Source: Gordonia gummivorans
GTDB taxonomy: Bacteria; Actinomycetota; Actinomycetes; Mycobacteriales; Mycobacteriaceae
DNA length: 64,000 nucleotides
Assembly: GCF_022513585.1 (NCBI RefSeq)
Contig: NZ_JAKWBF010000011.1
Coordinates: 1-64,000 of the forward strand
Reading direction: 5' to 3'
Shown: positions 1 to 8,321 of the stretch, one piece after another
Layout of the letters: each line of letters opens with the position of its first letter
Numbering within the stretch: position 1 is the first letter of the stretch
Made by a program: the position numbers and the translations under genes
Notes under the pieces: model-generated
Told to the model about the DNA's origin: nothing
Seen by the model: only the letters and a program-made list of their open reading frames with translations
Databases searched by the model: none

Positions 1-684
1 GATCCCCGTCGCGCCCATCGACCGCTTGAGGTCGTAGGTGCGGCATGCTGCAGCCATGTCGTGGCTGGTGTACTGGCTGCCCCGGTCGGAATGCAGGATG
101 GTGCCAGCCACCGACCCGCCACGGGTGAACACCGCTGCATCCACGGCGGACTCGACCAGTTCGGTTCGCATGTGATCGGCCAGTGACCAGCCCAGCACCC
201 GACGCGAGTGCTCATCTCGGATCGCACACAGATACGCATCCCCTTCACCGCAGGTCAGATACGTGATGTCGGAGGTCCAGACACGGTCGATGCCACCCTG
301 GTCGAACGCCCGCCCGACCCGGTCCGGCGGGAACGTCGCGGCCGGATCGACCTTGGTGGTCTTGACCTTGAACGTGCGTGGGCTGATGCCCTCGATGCCC
401 ATCTCGGCCATGATCTTGGCAACGGTGTTCTCCGAGACCGCGACACCCTCGGCGTGCAGGTCGGCGGTGATGCGCGGTGACCCATAGGTACGCGCCGATG
501 CCTGCCAGTGGGCGAGGATCTTGACCTCCAAGTCCCGACGCCGCTGCTGGCGCGGTGTCAGCTCGGTGCGGCGTTGCCGACCCACCCACGAGTAGAATCC
601 GGATCGTGAAACACCCAGCAGGTCAGCCAGTTTCGTGATGTCGTGGTCGGCGCACTCCGCGGCGATGAGCTCGAACTTGCTCAC
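1..684 (-). CDS. IS3-family transposase OrfB, integrase catalytic domain (partial)
   Basis: This is the catalytic part of the transposase, which cuts and joins element ends. It starts with GTG at 684, inside the orfA stop (GTGA overlap), and is open for 228 codons to the left edge. The N-terminus begins VSKFELIAAECADHDITKLA and reads into an HTH_21-like region (GVSRSGFYSW), then the rve core. The first acidic residue of the DDE triad is in WTSDITYL and the second in HSDRGSQYTS. The third (Glu) must lie beyond the edge. The GTGA overlap, not a slippery heptamer, is what I see at the junction, although many IS3 elements fuse OrfA and OrfB by -1 frameshifting. Nothing visible disrupts the frame, so the copy may be intact. 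Confidence 0.85.
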   Translation of the reverse strand, partial: MSKFELIAAECADHDITKLADLLGVSRSGFYSWVGRQRRTELTPRQQRRRDLEVKILAHWQASARTYGSPRITADLHAEGVAVSENTVAKIMAEMGIEGISPRTFKVKTTKVDPAATFPPDRVGRAFDQGGIDRVWTSDITYLTCGEGDAYLCAIRDEHSRRVLGWSLADHMRTELVESAVDAAVFTRGGSVAGTILHSDRGSQYTSHDMAAACRTYDLKRSMGATGI

Positions 685-998
685 CGATGTTGCTGCGCCG
701 CAAAGTACGCCGATACTTTTTTCAGGAACGCCAGATCGCGGTCCTTCTCGGCGAGTTCCGCGCGTAACCGGGTCAACTCCGCGCGCTCACCAGCCGACAG
801 GTCCTGATCCGGTGGGGCGTTGCGCACCTCGTCGGTGACACCATCGCGCATCCGTTCAGCGCGAACCCATTTGCCCAACAAGTTCTCATGCACGTTGAGT
901 TCACGAGCGACCTCGGTGACCGGCCGGCCCCCGTCGATCACCCGACGAGCAGCCTCCGCCTTGAACTCAGGCGTGAACGACCGACGCGTCCTGGACAT
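681..998 (-). CDS. IS3-family transposase OrfA (HTH, transposase_8)
   Basis: This 105-residue protein is the DNA-binding partner of OrfB. It begins MSRTRRSFTPEFKAEAAR, the standard opening of the transposase_8 helix-turn-helix family, with the HTH around residues 10-45 (EVARELNVHENLLGKWV). It ends in a charged leucine-zipper-like helix (LTRLRAELAEKDRDLAFLKK, about residues 75-95). Length is normal for IS3 OrfA. Its stop overlaps the GTG of orfB. Confidence 0.92.
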   Translation of the reverse strand: MSRTRRSFTPEFKAEAARRVIDGGRPVTEVARELNVHENLLGKWVRAERMRDGVTDEVRNAPPDQDLSAGERAELTRLRAELAEKDRDLAFLKKVSAYFAAQQHR

Positions 999-1072
999 GT
1001 AGACATCCTCCCAGCAGGACCCTTCGTCCCGCTATCTCAGGTGTCCACTCAAACTGGGGAAGCTCAGCCGTC

Positions 1073-1103
1073 GTTGAACCTCCCGATGATCGGGAGGTTC
1101 AAC
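1073..1103. repeat. Perfect 31-bp palindrome beside the IS end
   Basis: Two perfect 15-bp arms (GTTGAACCTCCCGAT and its reverse complement) surround one central base. The palindrome starts 7 bp outside the inferred IS end and lies 47 bp upstream of the next gene. There is no T-run on either side. It could be a surviving terminator of an interrupted gene, an operator, or a preferred insertion site. The sequence does not decide between these. Confidence 0.85.
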
Positions 1104-1150
1104 AGAATCGAGGACATCGAATTTCGAGCGCTGATTCGTAAGATCTCCCA

Positions 1151-2149
1151 ATGAGTACTCCGTCGACGAGACGCCAGGGTTACCTCGCTGGTTCGGGTCC
1201 ACCGGCACCGTCGCCAACTGCGGTTCGCAGGGTACCGCTGTGGCGGCTGACCGTCGGCTGCATCGTGGGGATGGTTGGGTGCCTGTGGTTGCTGTACGGC
1301 GCGTCTGGTCCAGTCTTCTATTCCGAAGTTCCGCTCTATGGGGATTCCGATTTCGTGCGGTTCATCGTCGATTTCGGGCCGCTTATGCTGACGGCCTTTG
1401 TGACGTGTTTGCTCGTCGCAGAGGATGTCCGCAGCAGACTCGGCGGCCTTGGTGCACTCTTGGCTGCGACCATATGCTTTGGCCTTGCCGCAGTCATCGG
1501 ACCTGACCTCGATGAGTCGGCCACCCAAGCGATCCGGTGGACACTCGCGCTCAACATGATTGGTCTTCTGTTTGTCGCAGTCGGGTGGACCGTTTCACGT
1601 CGGCGGTCCCTTGTTGCGGCCGGCATCGCGCTGGCCGTGGTCGGATCGATCGCGGTCATCGGCGTGTGTCCGTTCATTGGGCAATACACCGATTGGCTCC
1701 CGTGGGTTCAGTACTCCGACTACATACGATTCGACCGAGACACACCGACCGCACTGGTCATCGCGATCAGTCCCGTTGTACTGGTGTGGGTTTCAGCGAT
1801 GATATGTCCGAGATCGCGTATGACATTCGCGGGCGAGGGGCGGCCGGTCCAGTCAGCTGGATCGTCTCAGCCGAGGCTTGTCGGGTACACGGCCGACGGC
1901 CAGCCGATCTACTCGGCCGAGCCTGTAGCGCCCGCGACCAACAGCCTGTCCATAGCGGCGTTCGTGGTCTCGCTGTTGGGTTTCGGCATCGTCGGGGTCG
2001 TTCTTGGGCATGTCGCAATGTCTCAGATTCGCCGATCCCGGGAATCCGGTCATGGGCTGGCGCTGGCCGCGTTGATCATCGGATATCTGTCGATCGCGGT
2101 GTACGTCGTGGTGGTACTCGCGGGCATTTGGCTGTATCAATCCGGCTGA
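1151..2149 (+). CDS. Multi-pass membrane protein with C-terminal DUF4190 domain
   Basis: The protein has 332 residues. Six hydrophobic segments lie in the first 215 residues (for example TVGCIVGMVGCLWLLYGA near 30-50 and LGALLAATICFGLAAVIG near 100-117). A polar linker containing GYTADGQPIY follows, then a C-terminal pair of helices typical of DUF4190 (NSLSIAAFVVSLLGFG and GLALAALIIGYLSIAVYVVV). DUF4190 proteins have no defined biochemical role. The ATG at 1151 has only a weak upstream purine stretch. The gene stands alone between the IS end and a convergent SWIM-protein gene 16 bp downstream. Whether the IS removed its original promoter cannot be told. Confidence 0.8.
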   Translation: MSTPSTRRQGYLAGSGPPAPSPTAVRRVPLWRLTVGCIVGMVGCLWLLYGASGPVFYSEVPLYGDSDFVRFIVDFGPLMLTAFVTCLLVAEDVRSRLGGLGALLAATICFGLAAVIGPDLDESATQAIRWTLALNMIGLLFVAVGWTVSRRRSLVAAGIALAVVGSIAVIGVCPFIGQYTDWLPWVQYSDYIRFDRDTPTALVIAISPVVLVWVSAMICPRSRMTFAGEGRPVQSAGSSQPRLVGYTADGQPIYSAEPVAPATNSLSIAAFVVSLLGFGIVGVVLGHVAMSQIRRSRESGHGLALAALIIGYLSIAVYVVVVLAGIWLYQSG

Positions 2150-2165
2150 TGGCTTCGAGTGACGC

Positions 2166-2945
2166 CTACGCCTCGCCGGCCAACCGGTCGTATAGATCGC
2201 CGAGTTCGTCCAAGGTCTCGGCCATGTCCGCGGGCACAACGCCGACCGCGCGGAGCGCCTGACGCAGGTCGGTGGTGTCCAGGTCGGTCAGCGGGTTCAT
2301 CCGCTGCGGTGACGGCAGCGGCGGCAGCGGGGAAGTGGAGCCGTAGAAGTCCGGCCCGGGCAGTGAACCGACGTCGGACTCCCGCGTCGGCGTCGGTGCG
2401 TCGCCGACCTTGTCGAGCAGCGACTTGAGGTCGGTCCCCATCACAGTCAGCAGCGTCAACGCGGAGCGGTCGATCTCGGCGGCCACCTCGTAGGCGACGG
2501 CGAGTGCGTGCACGCACCGGACCGCCTCGTCGGGGCAGGTGCAGTCGGTCATCACGTCGGCCGATTCGGTGGGGCCGATCAGCTCACCCACCACGACAGG
2601 CTGTTCGCCGCGAGTCAGGGGCATGAGCTCCATGACGGCGCCACGCGCACGCAACAGCTCGGCGACGGTGCCGGAGTCGACGGTGCGGGTGGTGAGGATG
2701 ACGTCGAAGGGGTCGAGCTGACTGCCCTCGACCGACGCCGTCACGCGGCCCGCGCCGATGCGCAGTCCATGCACGTGGCGGTCGCGAAAGTATCTGCGGG
2801 CCTTGGTGATATGTCGACTGTCGGCGATCGCGTCGGCTCCGCTGCCGGCGGTTCGGCCTTCGACCACGTCGACAAAGGACCGGGCCCACGGGGTGAGCGC
2901 GTATCCGCGAACCGCGATCGGGCCGCGACCGTGCCGCGGACTCAT
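2166..2945 (-). CDS. SWIM zinc-finger protein
   Basis: This is a 259-residue protein with a SWIM zinc motif CxCx(n)CxH seen as CTCPDEAVRCVHA near residue 145. SWIM domains bind DNA or proteins. In actinobacteria a SWIM protein often sits directly behind a SNF2 helicase, as here. The ATG at 2945 overlaps the helicase stop (ATGA), so the two are probably translated together. The N-terminus (MSPRHGRGPIAVRGYALTPW) is basic. The C-terminal 100 residues are proline-rich and acidic without a recognised fold. The open frame extends further upstream but only as a shadow of the helicase gene. Confidence 0.88.
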   Translation of the reverse strand: MSPRHGRGPIAVRGYALTPWARSFVDVVEGRTAGSGADAIADSRHITKARRYFRDRHVHGLRIGAGRVTASVEGSQLDPFDVILTTRTVDSGTVAELLRARGAVMELMPLTRGEQPVVVGELIGPTESADVMTDCTCPDEAVRCVHALAVAYEVAAEIDRSALTLLTVMGTDLKSLLDKVGDAPTPTRESDVGSLPGPDFYGSTSPLPPLPSPQRMNPLTDLDTTDLRQALRAVGVVPADMAETLDELGDLYDRLAGEA

Positions 2946-5842
2946 TCGCTCACCGCCTCGTCGCGGAGGCGGACGAGTTCGAACAACTCGTCGTCGGCGA
3001 GGTCGGAGACCCAGTTCTCCCCGGATGCGACGGTGAGCCGCGACAACTCCCGTTTGCGGGCGATCATGTCGTCGATGCGCTCCTCGATCGTTCCCACGCA
3101 GATCAGCCGGTGAACCGACACCCGCTGATCCTGGCCGATGCGGTAGGCCCGATCGGTGGCCTGGTCCTCGACCGCGGGATTCCACCACCGATCCACGTGC
3201 ACAACGTGATTGGCGGTGGTCAGGTTGAGGCCGGTGCCGCCGGCCTTGAGGGTGGCGAGCATGATCGGCGGGCCGTCGGATTCGGTGAACTCCGCGACCA
3301 TCCGGTCGCGATCGCGCCGGCCGAGCCCGCCGTGCAGAAGTGGAATCGGCGTACCGAGCAGCTCGCCGAGCCACCCCGAGAGCAGTTCGCCGAACGCCGC
3401 GAACTGGGTGAACACCAGGGCACGGTCGCCCTCGTCGATCAGCGTCGTGAGTGTGTCTGCCAGGAGCTCCACTTTGCCGGACCGATGAACACCACCGGGC
3501 GCGAGCTCGGTACCGTCGGCGAGGTAGTGCGCGGGGTGGTTGCAAATCTGTTTGAGGCGGGTGAGGGCGGCCAGCACGTTGCGGCGGCGCAGCGTGCGTT
3601 GTTGCCTGTCGCGCAACGCTTCCATCAGCTCGTCGATGACCGCCCGATACAGACCGGCCTGCTCGACGGTGAGGTTGGCACGCACCGTGATGTCGACCTT
3701 CTCCGGCAACTCGGCGGCGATGGTGGGATCGGTCTTCTCACGCCGCAACACAAACGGGTGTGTGATCGCGGTGAGACGACGCAACGCTGCCGGGTCCCGA
3801 TCACGTTCGATCGGTTCGGCATAGCGTGCGCGAAACACCGACGCCGAACCGAGCAGGCCCGGGTTCACCAGGTCGATGACAGCGCGCAGATCTTCGAGCC
3901 GGTTCTCCACGGGCGTACCGGTGAGCGCGATCCGGTGGCCGCTGGTCAGCGCCCGGACAGACTTGGCGGCAATCGTGTTGACATTCTTGAGGTGCTGCAC
4001 CTCGTCGACGACGATCCGGTGCCAGCGTTGCCCGCCGAGCAGGCTCCGGTCCCTGCTTGCAATGGCAAAGGTGGTGAGGACCACGTCGTGTGCGGCGCGC
4101 GCGTGTTCGAAATGCTTGCTCGACAGTCGATCCGGACCGTGATGGATCATCACTCGCAGATGCGGGGCGAACCGCCGGAATTCGCGTGCCCAGTTGCCGA
4201 CCACCGACATCGGACATACGACGAGCGTGGGAGGCGTTGATCCGGAGGATCTTTCGTGGGACTCGAGGGCGATGATCTGGATCGTCTTGCCGAGCCCCAT
4301 GTCGTCGGCCAACACCCCGCCGATGCCCAACGAGGCGAGATGAGCCAACCATTCGACTCCGCGCTGCTGGTAGGGCCGCAGGGTCGCGGTCAGTCCGGCT
4401 GGTGGGGGGAGTGGGCTGGGTTGCAGGGCGCCACGTTCGGCGATGTCGTCGAGCCAGGACAGGCCCTGCACCGAGCTCACCGGCACCGGGAGGCGATCGG
4501 CACTCCCGGTGAGCAGTCCGAAAAGCTCGCCCATGTCGGCGGGCCGGTCGTCGGCCTTGAGGGCACGCTGGGCGGTGACGAACGCCGCCGCGCGGGACAG
4601 GGCGCCGGACTCCGCACGCATCCACACGCCGCGGACGCGGACGAGATCGCCCTTCTGGTGCGCCAATTCGGCAAGATCCGCGTCGGTCAGGGTGATGGCG
4701 CCGGGCGCGTCGCCGAGGGCGAGGCGCCACTCGAACTCGCGGATCTCGCGCAACCCGACCATGGCGGCCGGGGCTCCGCCGCCCATCACCGGCACCGCGC
4801 GGATGCCGAGGGTCGGCCGTACCTCGGCGATGGTGCGGGGCAACAGCACTGCGAAGCCCGCTTCGCCGAGCGCGACGGCACCGGTGGCGAACAACTCCTC
4901 GGCCAGCGATGTCGGCAGCAGGAAGTCGAGCGATCCGCGGTCCGGATCCGCTTGGGCCAGTCCGGGGAACGCGCGTACCGCGGTGGCCAGGGCGGTGGTG
5001 AGCTCGTCGAGGTCTTCGGTGTCGAGCCGATGCGGTTGGACCGGGGCGACGTGCCCATCGATGCTGCGCCGGCACACCTGGAGCCGCCAGCGTGCAGATT
5101 CGGTTGTCGCCACACTCTTCTCGGTATCCGGCGGTGATTCAACAGACCAGGAGTCGTCCGTCCACCATGTGCCATCGGGCTCGTCGTGCTCCGGTTCGTG
5201 CAGACGGAACAGCAGGGTGTGGTCGTCCTTGCGCGGGCTGGTGTTCCATCGTTGGAAGGCCGACGCCGAGGCGGCGAGCCGCGCCGGCGCGCACGGGGCG
5301 CTTGCGTCCGTGTCGGGGAGGAGTGTCCGCACGACGGGACTTCGGGGTGCCGGGGGTCCCAGACGTGGGACCGAAGTGGCTATGCGCGAGCGGGTTTCGT
5401 GATCGATCAGCTCGGCCAGCAGGTCGGTGAGCGCTTCGGGTCCGCCGTTGTCCAGGAGGGCGGAGGGTGCCCCGCCGGTGGCCACGGCCGCCCAACTGCG
5501 CCACGCTGGGGTAGGGATCACCTGCCAGCGCATCACCCATTCACCTGCCACCTCCACGACCGTCGGTGCGACCGCCGCCGATGCCACGAATCGGCGCACA
5601 CCGTCGAGCAGATACCGATACCAGCGCACGTCGCCGGCGGTCGGGATCGAACGTGACGCGTCGAGAAGTGCGACAGCTGAAGAGACGCCGAGAGTCGCTG
5701 TCGCGACGAATCGTCGTTTCCCGGCGTCGTCGGTCACGGCGATGTCGCGTCGAAACCGCTTCCCGGCGAGCAGTTCGGCCAGCGGCCCGGGCAACTGCCC
5801 GCTTGTGGCGTGCTGATCGTCGACCCACGCGGCCATACCCAC
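2942..5842 (-). CDS. SNF2-family DEAD/DEAH-like helicase (HepA/HelZ type)
   Basis: This is a large Swi2/Snf2 ATPase of 966 residues from the GTG at 5842. It presumably moves on double-stranded DNA to remodel protein-DNA complexes. The two RecA lobes occupy the C-terminal half: TLRPYQQRGVEWLAHL, Walker A DDMGLGKT, motif II VVDEVQHLK (DEVQ rather than DEAH), motif III LTGTPVENRL, motif V GGTGLNLT and motif VI QATDRAYRIGQ. The N-terminal 400 residues are the variable region of bacterial HepA-like proteins. Start: upstream in the same frame the DNA reads ATLHLLWRTG, which resembles the usual N-terminus of this family. No ATG, GTG or TTG precedes it before a stop, so the true start may be non-canonical or 5842. 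It is coupled to the SWIM gene. Confidence 0.92.
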   Translation of the reverse strand: MGMAAWVDDQHATSGQLPGPLAELLAGKRFRRDIAVTDDAGKRRFVATATLGVSSAVALLDASRSIPTAGDVRWYRYLLDGVRRFVASAAVAPTVVEVAGEWVMRWQVIPTPAWRSWAAVATGGAPSALLDNGGPEALTDLLAELIDHETRSRIATSVPRLGPPAPRSPVVRTLLPDTDASAPCAPARLAASASAFQRWNTSPRKDDHTLLFRLHEPEHDEPDGTWWTDDSWSVESPPDTEKSVATTESARWRLQVCRRSIDGHVAPVQPHRLDTEDLDELTTALATAVRAFPGLAQADPDRGSLDFLLPTSLAEELFATGAVALGEAGFAVLLPRTIAEVRPTLGIRAVPVMGGGAPAAMVGLREIREFEWRLALGDAPGAITLTDADLAELAHQKGDLVRVRGVWMRAESGALSRAAAFVTAQRALKADDRPADMGELFGLLTGSADRLPVPVSSVQGLSWLDDIAERGALQPSPLPPPAGLTATLRPYQQRGVEWLAHLASLGIGGVLADDMGLGKTIQIIALESHERSSGSTPPTLVVCPMSVVGNWAREFRRFAPHLRVMIHHGPDRLSSKHFEHARAAHDVVLTTFAIASRDRSLLGGQRWHRIVVDEVQHLKNVNTIAAKSVRALTSGHRIALTGTPVENRLEDLRAVIDLVNPGLLGSASVFRARYAEPIERDRDPAALRRLTAITHPFVLRREKTDPTIAAELPEKVDITVRANLTVEQAGLYRAVIDELMEALRDRQQRTLRRRNVLAALTRLKQICNHPAHYLADGTELAPGGVHRSGKVELLADTLTTLIDEGDRALVFTQFAAFGELLSGWLGELLGTPIPLLHGGLGRRDRDRMVAEFTESDGPPIMLATLKAGGTGLNLTTANHVVHVDRWWNPAVEDQATDRAYRIGQDQRVSVHRLICVGTIEERIDDMIARKRELSRLTVASGENWVSDLADDELFELVRLRDEAVSE

Positions 5843-5903
5843 ACCCGTCCGCCACAGCAGGTGCAGGGTTGCGGTGTCAGGAGGTGCCGACGCGGTGATG
5901 ACG

Positions 5904-6296
5904 CTATTTCTTGCCGAAGTAGGACGCAGTCAGCGTCAAGATCACCCGGTCGGCGGCGTCGGGCGGAGGTTGCTGGTCGGCGTTGCCGTAGCGCTTGCCC
6001 AGCGTGACGTAGAAGGCGCCGGTCGGGTCGTCGGTGACCGATTCGAGTTGCCCGCGAAGTTCGAGGTAGCGGTACGGGTTGTCAGGATCGGTGATGACAA
6101 ACGAGTAGTTCGGGTTGCCCTCGAGATTGCGGATCTTCTTGCGCGCCTTGGTGTGTGTGAAGCGCAGATGCTCTCCGTCCCACGCGAACCACATCGGCGT
6201 CGCGTTCGGGATGCCGTCGGGGCCGACGGTGCTGAGCACGCCGACGACCGGTCGGTCGAGCAAATCGGCATAGCCTTCGGGAACTGTGGTGGCCAT
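5904..6296 (-). CDS. PPOX-class (split-barrel) flavin/F420-dependent protein
   Basis: The 130-residue protein has the split beta-barrel fold of the pyridoxamine-phosphate-oxidase superfamily. It opens EGYADLLDRPVVGVLSTVGPDG and continues with ATPMWFAWDGEHLRF, the pattern of the small actinobacterial PPOX proteins that bind F420 or FMN. From memory the nearest well-known relatives are Rv1155-like F420H2-dependent reductases. Cofactor and substrate cannot be read from the sequence. It ends 61 bp upstream of the helicase GTG on the same strand and is divergent from the DUF2252 gene. Confidence 0.82.
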   Translation of the reverse strand: MATTVPEGYADLLDRPVVGVLSTVGPDGIPNATPMWFAWDGEHLRFTHTKARKKIRNLEGNPNYSFVITDPDNPYRYLELRGQLESVTDDPTGAFYVTLGKRYGNADQQPPPDAADRVILTLTASYFGKK

Positions 6297-6398
6297 ACGT
6301 CCACCTTAGTGGTCCTGACCGACAGCCATCATCCGCGAGACGGCGCTTTCGGCGATTCGAGTTCGCGCCTCTGGTGTTATCCGCCAGACTCTTGATCT

Positions 6399-7750
6399 AT
6401 GGCCGGTGACAAAGGAAAGCGTCTCGATCCCGTCGCTCGGGGCCGGGCGGCGCGAAAGACCGTGCCGCGCAGCCACCTCGGCGACTGGGATCCGAGCCGC
6501 AGAGGACACGACGCTCTGGCCACGATTCTGGCGCAGAACACGATGCGCGATCAGCGACTGATCGCGATCCGGCACGGTCGGATGTCGGCGTCGCCGTGGA
6601 CCTACTACCGCGGGGCCGCCGCGGTGATGGCCGCGGACCTCGCCTCGCGGCCGAACACCGGCATCACCGTGCAGATGTGCGGCGATGCTCATGTGCTCAA
6701 CTTCGGCTTGTGGAACACGCCGGAACGTTCCTTGGCGTTCGATCTGCGTGACTTCGACGAGACGCTGCCGGGCCCGTTCGAATGGGATCTGCTCCGGTTC
6801 CTCACCAGCCTGGTGGTGCTCGCCCGCGAGAACGGAGTGCCCGCCGAGGTCGCCGACGCCTCGGTTCGAGCCGGTTTGCACGGCTACCGCACCTGGATGA
6901 AGACGTACTCGGGTGGCCTGAGCTCGATGTCTGGGCCGAGATCATCGACCTGGCGCACCTCGTCACCTACCTCGCCCCCGAGGACTCCGAGCACCAGTTC
7001 GACAAGATCCTGGAGAAACAGGCCCGCAAACGTAGCAGCCGCGGCGCCGCCAAGAAGTTGACCCAACTCGTCGACGGTCGGCGCCAGATCATCGAGGACC
7101 CGCCCTACCGGGTGCATGCACTCGCCGAGCATGCCGACGTCCTGGCCGGGGTGGTCGATGCCTACAACGCAAGCATCCCCGACCACATCTCGGCTTTGCT
7201 GTCCCACTTCGACCTGGTCGACGCGGTCCAGCAGGTGGTGGGCGTCGGTAGCGTCGGCATGCGGGTCTTCCTGCTGTTGATGGAGGAACGCGCCACCGGC
7301 GACCCGCTGTTCTTCCAGGTGAAACAGGCCGGTTCCTCGGTGTATGAACCCTTTGTGCGTCGCAGTCGGTACGACAACCACGGTGCGCGGGTCGTCAATG
7401 GGCAGCGGTTGATCCAGAGCGCGACCGACATGTTCGTCGGTTGGACGCGGATCGGGAAGATGGACTTCTACGTGCGCCAGTTCCGCGACGGCAAGGTGAT
7501 TCCGAAGGGGCAGACCATCGCCGGCCGACTCGCCGAGTTCGCCGCCGCGTGCGGGCATGTGCTGGCTCGGGCGCACGCTCGCAGTGGCGATGCGCGCATG
7601 ATCCACTCCTACCTGGGGGATGGCGGCAAGGTCGAGGAATCGGTGCTGTCCTTCGCCCATGCCTACGCCGACCAAACCGAACGCGACCACTCCCAGCTGG
7701 CGGAAGCGGTCGCGTCGGGTTCGATCGCGGCCGAACCCGGTTGGCCATGA
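6399..7750 (+). pseudogene. DUF2252 family protein, frameshifted
   Basis: Two overlapping frames together make one DUF2252 protein of about 450 residues, the usual family length. The first frame (6399 to about 6910) carries the N-terminal half with MRDQRLIAIRHGRMSASPW, CGDAHVLNFG and FDLRDFDETLPGPFEWDL. These resemble the aminoglycoside-phosphotransferase-like core. The family's role is unknown. The second frame continues from WPELDVWAEII near 6914 to the stop at 7750 with LLLMEERATGDPLFFQVKQA and HARSGDARMI. The switch lies between 6905 and 6917 and fits loss of one base. There is no slippery heptamer, so programmed frameshifting is unlikely. It is either a real disruption or a sequencing error. 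Both halves still look well conserved, which favours a recent or artefactual event. Confidence 0.85.
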
Positions 7751-7764
7751 CCGAGCGAGGAGTG

Positions 7765-8256
7765 TCAGTTCTCCACTTCGCGGAGCAGTCCGGTCGCGAC
7801 GTCGAAGACGAATCCGCGCAGTGAGCTGGTCTTGGTGATGAACGGGCTGTTGCGGATGCGGGTGAGTGATTGGCGAATATCCTCGTCGAGGTCGGTGAAC
7901 GACTCGGCCGCCCAATTCGGCTTCTGACCGATCTCGGTCTGGATCTCGCGCTTGAACTCGTCGTCGGTGAACGTGAGCATGCCGCAGTCGGTGTGGTGGA
8001 TCAGGATGATCTCGGTGGTGCCCAGCAGGCGTTGGCTGATGGCAAGGGAACGGATCTCGTCGTCGGTGACGACGCCACCGGCGTTGCGGATGACGTGGGC
8101 CTCGCCGTCGGATACTCCCAGAATCCGGTAGACGTCGAGCCGGGCGTCCATGCAGGCGAGGACGGCAACGTGCCGACTCGGCGGCAAGGGGAGCGGCCCG
8201 GAGAAGGACTTGGCGTATTCGACGTTGTTGGCGAGGTATTCATCGGTGACAGACAT
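7765..8256 (-). CDS. canA: Beta-class carbonic anhydrase
   Basis: The protein interconverts CO2 and bicarbonate with a catalytic zinc. Its 163 residues match the length and sequence pattern of M. tuberculosis Rv1284 as I recall it. The zinc ligands and partner are visible: Cys35 and Asp37 in ACMDARLD, His88 and Cys91 in HHTDCGM. The opening MSVTDEYLANNVEYA and the ending SLRGFVFDVATG are also characteristic. The ATG at 8256 is used. It converges on the DUF2252 gene 14 bp away and lies downstream of the fecB-like gene on the same strand. Confidence 0.96.
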   Translation of the reverse strand: MSVTDEYLANNVEYAKSFSGPLPLPPSRHVAVLACMDARLDVYRILGVSDGEAHVIRNAGGVVTDDEIRSLAISQRLLGTTEIILIHHTDCGMLTFTDDEFKREIQTEIGQKPNWAAESFTDLDEDIRQSLTRIRNSPFITKTSSLRGFVFDVATGLLREVEN

Positions 8257-8321
8257 GCGTCAACACTCATCCGTCGCCGCGTCGAAGACGAGGGTTTGCC
8301 TCAACCGGCGCGAAAGTCGCG

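Larger units (their letters stand above)
1..1066 (-). mobile_element. IS3-family insertion sequence, one end only (runs off the left edge)
   Basis: Two overlapping transposase frames (orfA then orfB, reading leftwards) are typical of the IS3 family. On the minus strand the element appears to begin with TGAGCTTCCCCAGTTTGAG at about 1066, and IS3 ends usually start with TG. The stretch between that end and the orfA start is 68 bp. The other terminal repeat and any target duplication lie outside the window, so the exact boundary at 1066 is inferred from the TG end only. Confidence 0.72.

Noticed and set aside
2166-3545. Extended 459-aa frame for the SWIM protein
   Set aside because: The upstream 200 codons are an arginine-rich shadow of the helicase gene; ATG 2945 starts the conserved part.
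6905-6917. Programmed -1 frameshifting in the DUF2252 gene
   Set aside because: No X-XXY-YYZ slippery heptamer or following structure is seen.
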